NCBI RefSeq assembly: GCF_030694325.1 | Contig: NZ_JAUXYO010000261.1 | Location: 1-36,548 of the forward strand | Reading direction: 5' to 3' | Source of the DNA: Allobosea sp. | Lineage (GTDB): Bacteria > Pseudomonadota > Alphaproteobacteria > Rhizobiales > Beijerinckiaceae | DNA length: 36,548 bases | In this document: positions 34,001-36,548 of the stretch, one piece after another | How positions within the stretch are numbered: position 1 is the stretch's first letter | How the letters are laid out: each line of letters starts with the position of its first letter | The notes under the pieces: generated by a model | Told to the model about the DNA's origin: nothing | The model's database searches: none | What the model saw: the letters and a program-made list of their open reading frames with translations, nothing else | Position numbers and translations under genes: made by a program

Positions 34001-34513
34001 GTGAATGGGTCAGCGCAGACGGGGGCAGACAGTAATGCGGACGGCGCCCTGACGTGGCTCCAGCGCCTGCGGATCCGCCTGCTGCATGTCTATTTCCGGC
34101 TCAGCCGCGGCATGACGCTGGGCGTGCGCGCGGCGGTGCTGAACGACCGGGGCGAGGTCTTCCTGGTCCGGCATACCTACACACCCGGCTGGCATCTGCC
34201 AGGAGGCGGCGTCGAGGTCGGCGAAACCATGGCGGCGGCGCTGGCGAAGGAACTTCGCGAGGAGGCCCGCATCAGCCTGACGGGCCCGGCAACGCTGTTT
34301 GGGCTCTACTTCAACCGCAAGACATCGCGGCGCGATCACGTGGCGCTCTATGTCGTCAGGGATTTCGTCGTTGACGCGGCCAAGATGCCGGATCTGGAGA
34401 TCGCCGAGGCCCGCTTCTTTCCGCTCGACGCCTTGCCGCAGGGGCTGACGCCGGGGACGCGGAGGAGGCTGGCCGAGATCGCGGGCGGCATCGCCCCCGC
34501 AGCAGAGTGGTGA
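34001..34513 (+). CDS. Nudix hydrolase
   Basis: A 170-residue protein with a Nudix domain at about 37-160. The Nudix box GGGVEVGETMAAALAKELREEARI fits GX5EX7REUXEEXGU except that the Arg of REUXEE is Lys and the late Gly is Ala-Arg. It is preceded by VFLVRHTYTPGWHLPGGG. An N-terminal basic amphipathic helix (LQRLRIRLLHVYFRLSRG) precedes the domain. Such enzymes cleave nucleoside diphosphates linked to another group; the substrate is unknown. GTG 34001 was chosen because GGAGG (33990-33994) lies six bases upstream; in-frame starts at 33923 and 33956 lack this signal. The end overlaps the next small gene. Confidence 0.85.
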   Translation: MNGSAQTGADSNADGALTWLQRLRIRLLHVYFRLSRGMTLGVRAAVLNDRGEVFLVRHTYTPGWHLPGGGVEVGETMAAALAKELREEARISLTGPATLFGLYFNRKTSRRDHVALYVVRDFVVDAAKMPDLEIAEARFFPLDALPQGLTPGTRRRLAEIAGGIAPAAEW

Positions 34514-34764
34514 ACAACCTGCCGATGGGAGAAGGTATCGTTCTCGTCATTCTCGGTTTGGGCTTACTCCTGGGGCTGTTCAACAAGCCGTGGTGGTCTG
34601 TCGGCCTTGCCGTCGGTTTGGCGATCGTCGTTGGGAGTTTCGAGCAAACGCTCCATACACTCGCGTCCGAGCCCGCCTGGCTCGTCATGGGCCTATCGTT
34701 CTACTGCTTGCCTGGGCTAGCCGGCTGGCTTCTCGGGCGGCTTCTGATCAGGCTGGGCGGTTAG
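34507..34764 (+). CDS. Small membrane protein of unknown function
   Basis: An 85-residue hydrophobic protein with probably three membrane segments (GIVLVILGLGLLLGLF, WWSVGLAVGLAIVVGSF and LVMGLSFYCLPGLAGWLLG). The start is GTG 34507, overlapping the Nudix stop; ATG 34525 is an alternative with ribosome-binding-like purines before it. Third codon positions are visibly less G/C-rich than in the neighbouring genes, which may mean a different origin or weak constraint. No family is recognised. The following 217 bases to the GNAT gene hold no gene I can support. Confidence 0.55.
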   Translation: MVNNLPMGEGIVLVILGLGLLLGLFNKPWWSVGLAVGLAIVVGSFEQTLHTLASEPAWLVMGLSFYCLPGLAGWLLGRLLIRLGG

Positions 34765-34981
34765 GCCCGGTCGCCACGTCACGGGCGCCGCCCTGAAGAA
34801 CAGAGGTGGCCGATGGACGCCCACCCTCCGCTCTGCTACAGCGCCGCCACCATGACGAACGGGCTCCCGACCTCCCTCCTGCGACGACCGGCGCGCTGAA
34901 CGCGCTTCCGGCAGGGCCGCGCCGCGCGCGGACCCCCCCTCACTTGCCCAGCCTCTGCCCGTCCGCAGGTTTGCCGCCGTC

Positions 34982-35491
34982 ATGACTTCGCTTCCCCTGA
35001 CCATTCGCCATGAGCTTCCCGCCGATGCGGCCGCGATCGAGCGGCTGCATGAGCGCGCCTTCGGGCCGGGGCGTTTCGCCCGCACCGCGTTCCGCCTGCG
35101 CGAGGGCGTGCCGCCCGATCCGGCGCTGACCTTCGCCGCCCATGTCGGCACCTTCCTCGTCGGCTCGATCCGGGTGACGCCGGTGATGGCGGGTGGGCAG
35201 GCGGCGCTGATGCTGGGGCCTCTCACCGTCGATCCCGCCTTCGAGGGAAGGGGCATCGGGGCGGCACTGATGAACCGCTCGATCGAGGCCGCGCGCGCCC
35301 ACCAGCATGACCTCATCATGCTGGTGGGCGATGCGCCCTATTATGCCCGCTTCGGCTTCAGGGTCGTCCCGCCGGGCCAGCTCGTGCTGCCCGGCCCGGC
35401 CGATCCGGCGCGGTTCCTGGCACTGGAACTGGTCGAGGGCGTGCTGGCGCAGCGGCGCGGCGCGGTGACGGCGATCAAACCAAGCGCATGA
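34982..35491 (+). CDS. GNAT-family N-acetyltransferase
   Basis: A 169-residue protein of the YhbS-like branch of GNAT acetyltransferases. It starts LTIRHELPADAAAIERLHERAF, has the beta strand AALMLGPLTVDPAFEGRGIGAAL with the acetyl-CoA pyrophosphate-binding Q/RxxGxG/A-type loop (EGRGIGAA, about residues 89-96), then IMLVGDAPYYARFGFRVVPP, where PYYxRFGF is a branch hallmark. The substrate, a small amine or protein, is unknown. ATG 34982 follows a weak ribosome binding site. It converges on the gene at the right edge across a copy of the palindromic repeat. Confidence 0.87.
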   Translation: MTSLPLTIRHELPADAAAIERLHERAFGPGRFARTAFRLREGVPPDPALTFAAHVGTFLVGSIRVTPVMAGGQAALMLGPLTVDPAFEGRGIGAALMNRSIEAARAHQHDLIMLVGDAPYYARFGFRVVPPGQLVLPGPADPARFLALELVEGVLAQRRGAVTAIKPSA

Positions 35492-35503
35492 GGCTTGCCA
35501 CAT

Positions 35504-35586
35504 CGTCATTCTCGGGCTTGACCCGAGAATCTCATGACACGGAAATTCTGGTTTCCGAGATGGTCGGGTCAAGCCCGACCATGACG
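35504..35586 (-). repeat. Dispersed palindromic repeat, copy 2
   Basis: About 83 bases, inverted relative to copy 1 at 32666-32769. Two hairpins: ATTCTCGGGCTTGACCCGAGAAT (stem ATTCTCGGG with CCCGAGAAT) and ATGGTCGGGTCAAGCCCGACCAT (stem ATGGTCGGG with CCCGACCAT), joined by a linker containing TGGTTTCC. It fills the gap between the convergent GNAT and right-edge genes and could act as a bidirectional terminator. Confidence 0.85.
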
Positions 35587-35596
35587 CGCCAGATCT

Positions 35597-36548
35597 TCAG
35601 GCCGCAGCGTCCGGTCGCTTGTTGAAGCGCCGGCCGCTTTCGCCGAGCCAGCCGGCGACGAGGGCGCCGAAGAGCAGGGCCAGTCCCAGCAGCCCGACGA
35701 AGAGTGGCGAGATCTGCACGCCGCGTACGATGCCCGAATCGCTGATCCGCAGGCCGACCCAGTCCGAGCCCGCGAACTGGCTGCCCGAGCGCACGGGCAC
35801 GATCCGCGGCACCGTGACGTCAGAGCCACCCTCCTGGCCGATGCGGCGCGACGAGCCGCCTGCCGCCTCGGCCAGCGTGCGAAGCTGGGCGGGGTCGCTG
35901 ACGACCTCCATCAGCTCGCGCGGGTTCTCCGGGCCGACGCTGGCGAAGGCGGTGAGGTTGTCGCCGGCGATGCGGTGCAGGCCGAATTCGCCGGTCGGGA
36001 TCCGGGCCGTGAACAGGCCGGGGCGGCCCGGCTCGAGCGGGACGGATCGGGACTGGCCGTCGGGGCCGGTGACGACGACGGGTGCCGGGTTGTCGCCCAG
36101 TGTCTGGCGCTCGACCTCGATGTAGCCGCTGCGCGAGACGGCGCGCAGCGCTTCCTCCTCGAGATCGGGCTCCTTCATCAGCCAATGACCGAGGCGGCGC
36201 AGCAGGTCGAGATGCGGGCCGCCGTCGCGGAATCCGCGGGCCCAGAGCCAGGCATGGTCCGACAGGAAGAGCGCGACGCGGCCCTTCTGCTCGCGCGCCA
36301 GCATCAGCAGCGGGCGCTCGCCCGGGCCGGTCATCACCGGCGAGCCGGTGCGGGCGCGGGCGCCGACCATGCGCAGCCATTCGCCCCATTGCGGCGGCTC
36401 GACCTCGGAGCCCGGCAGGTCGCGCGTCACCGGGTGGCGCCGGCCCGGCTCGCTGACGCGGGCGCGATAGGCCTCGTCGATCACCGAACCGTCCGGGATC
36501 GCGGGCAGGATCTGGCCGAGCGGCGTGCGGGCGAGCGACTGGGCGCCG
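35597..36548 (-). CDS. Membrane protein with glutamine-amidotransferase-like architecture, C-terminal part only
   Basis: The frame is open from its stop at 35597 to the right edge, so at least 317 residues are present and the N-terminus lies outside. A GTG at 36484 is only an internal codon; the residues before it (SLARTPLGQILPA) continue the protein. Visible parts are a soluble domain with PVTRDLPG, RPLLMLAREQKGRVALFLSDHAWLWARG and HLDLLRRLGHWLMKEPDLEE, a beta-sandwich-like region, then one C-terminal membrane helix (VGLLGLALLFGALVAGWLG) and a basic tail. The pattern resembles large Hyphomicrobiales membrane proteins found beside MoxR and DUF58 genes. That family link is from memory and moderate. 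Confidence 0.65.
   Translation of the reverse strand, partial: GAQSLARTPLGQILPAIPDGSVIDEAYRARVSEPGRRHPVTRDLPGSEVEPPQWGEWLRMVGARARTGSPVMTGPGERPLLMLAREQKGRVALFLSDHAWLWARGFRDGGPHLDLLRRLGHWLMKEPDLEEEALRAVSRSGYIEVERQTLGDNPAPVVVTGPDGQSRSVPLEPGRPGLFTARIPTGEFGLHRIAGDNLTAFASVGPENPRELMEVVSDPAQLRTLAEAAGGSSRRIGQEGGSDVTVPRIVPVRSGSQFAGSDWVGLRISDSGIVRGVQISPLFVGLLGLALLFGALVAGWLGESGRRFNKRPDAAA

Overview
The window looks like a chromosomal segment of a GC-rich alphaproteobacterium of the order Hyphomicrobiales (Rhizobiales). The evidence is a CtrA master regulator with the acceptor at Asp51, a ChpT histidine phosphotransferase, an EipA/DUF1134 envelope protein, a small protein with an IGHNGGPP motif, GANTC (CcrM-type) sites in front of ctrA, and strong G/C preference at third codon positions. 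A Bosea-like genus would fit, but that is an impression; no rRNA or other marker in the window settles it. No tRNA, rRNA, CRISPR array, IS element or prophage was recognised.

Layout. 1-3.2 kb: edge of a coiled-coil membrane protein gene, eipA-like, a YHS-domain protein and cysQ. 3.3-14.5 kb: a regulatory and motility block. It runs chpT, cheA, cheW, cheY, cheB, cheR on the plus strand, then convergent ctrA with its own terminator and a 366-bp promoter region, a small membrane protein, fliI, an MFS transporter on the other strand, and fliJ with a strong terminator. CtrA-box-like sites precede ctrA, cheA and fliJ, which fits CckA-ChpT-CtrA control of motility. cheA is interrupted by a +1 frameshift at a run of seven Gs in the P1-P3 linker.

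14.6-18.2 kb: a YfhO-like polytopic membrane protein and a two-domain GTP cyclohydrolase II (RibA) with a degenerate DHBP-synthase-like N-terminus. 18.5-19.1 kb: a cytochrome b561. 19.1-22.9 kb: a tight minus-strand operon of five genes, in transcription order an MDR dehydrogenase-like protein without the usual zinc ligands, a VOC-fold protein, a 6-pyruvoyltetrahydropterin-synthase-fold protein that has lost its catalytic residues, a GT4 glycosyltransferase and a SAM methyltransferase. This is the best candidate for an undescribed pathway; a modified, glycosylated pterin or related GTP-derived small molecule is the inference.

23.0-26.6 kb: divergent opgH (periplasmic glucan synthase), an overlapping FkbM methyltransferase and a secreted protein of unknown function; opgG is absent. 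26.7-29.6 kb: hydroxypyruvate-isomerase-like, glucokinase and an acyltransferase-3 membrane protein. 29.6-36.5 kb: a small IGHNGGPP protein, a Uup-type ABC-F ATPase, an SDR, a metallophosphoesterase, a Nudix hydrolase, small membrane proteins, a GNAT acetyltransferase and the C-terminal part of a large membrane protein. Two copies of one palindromic repeat, in opposite orientations, each fill the gap between a convergent gene pair.
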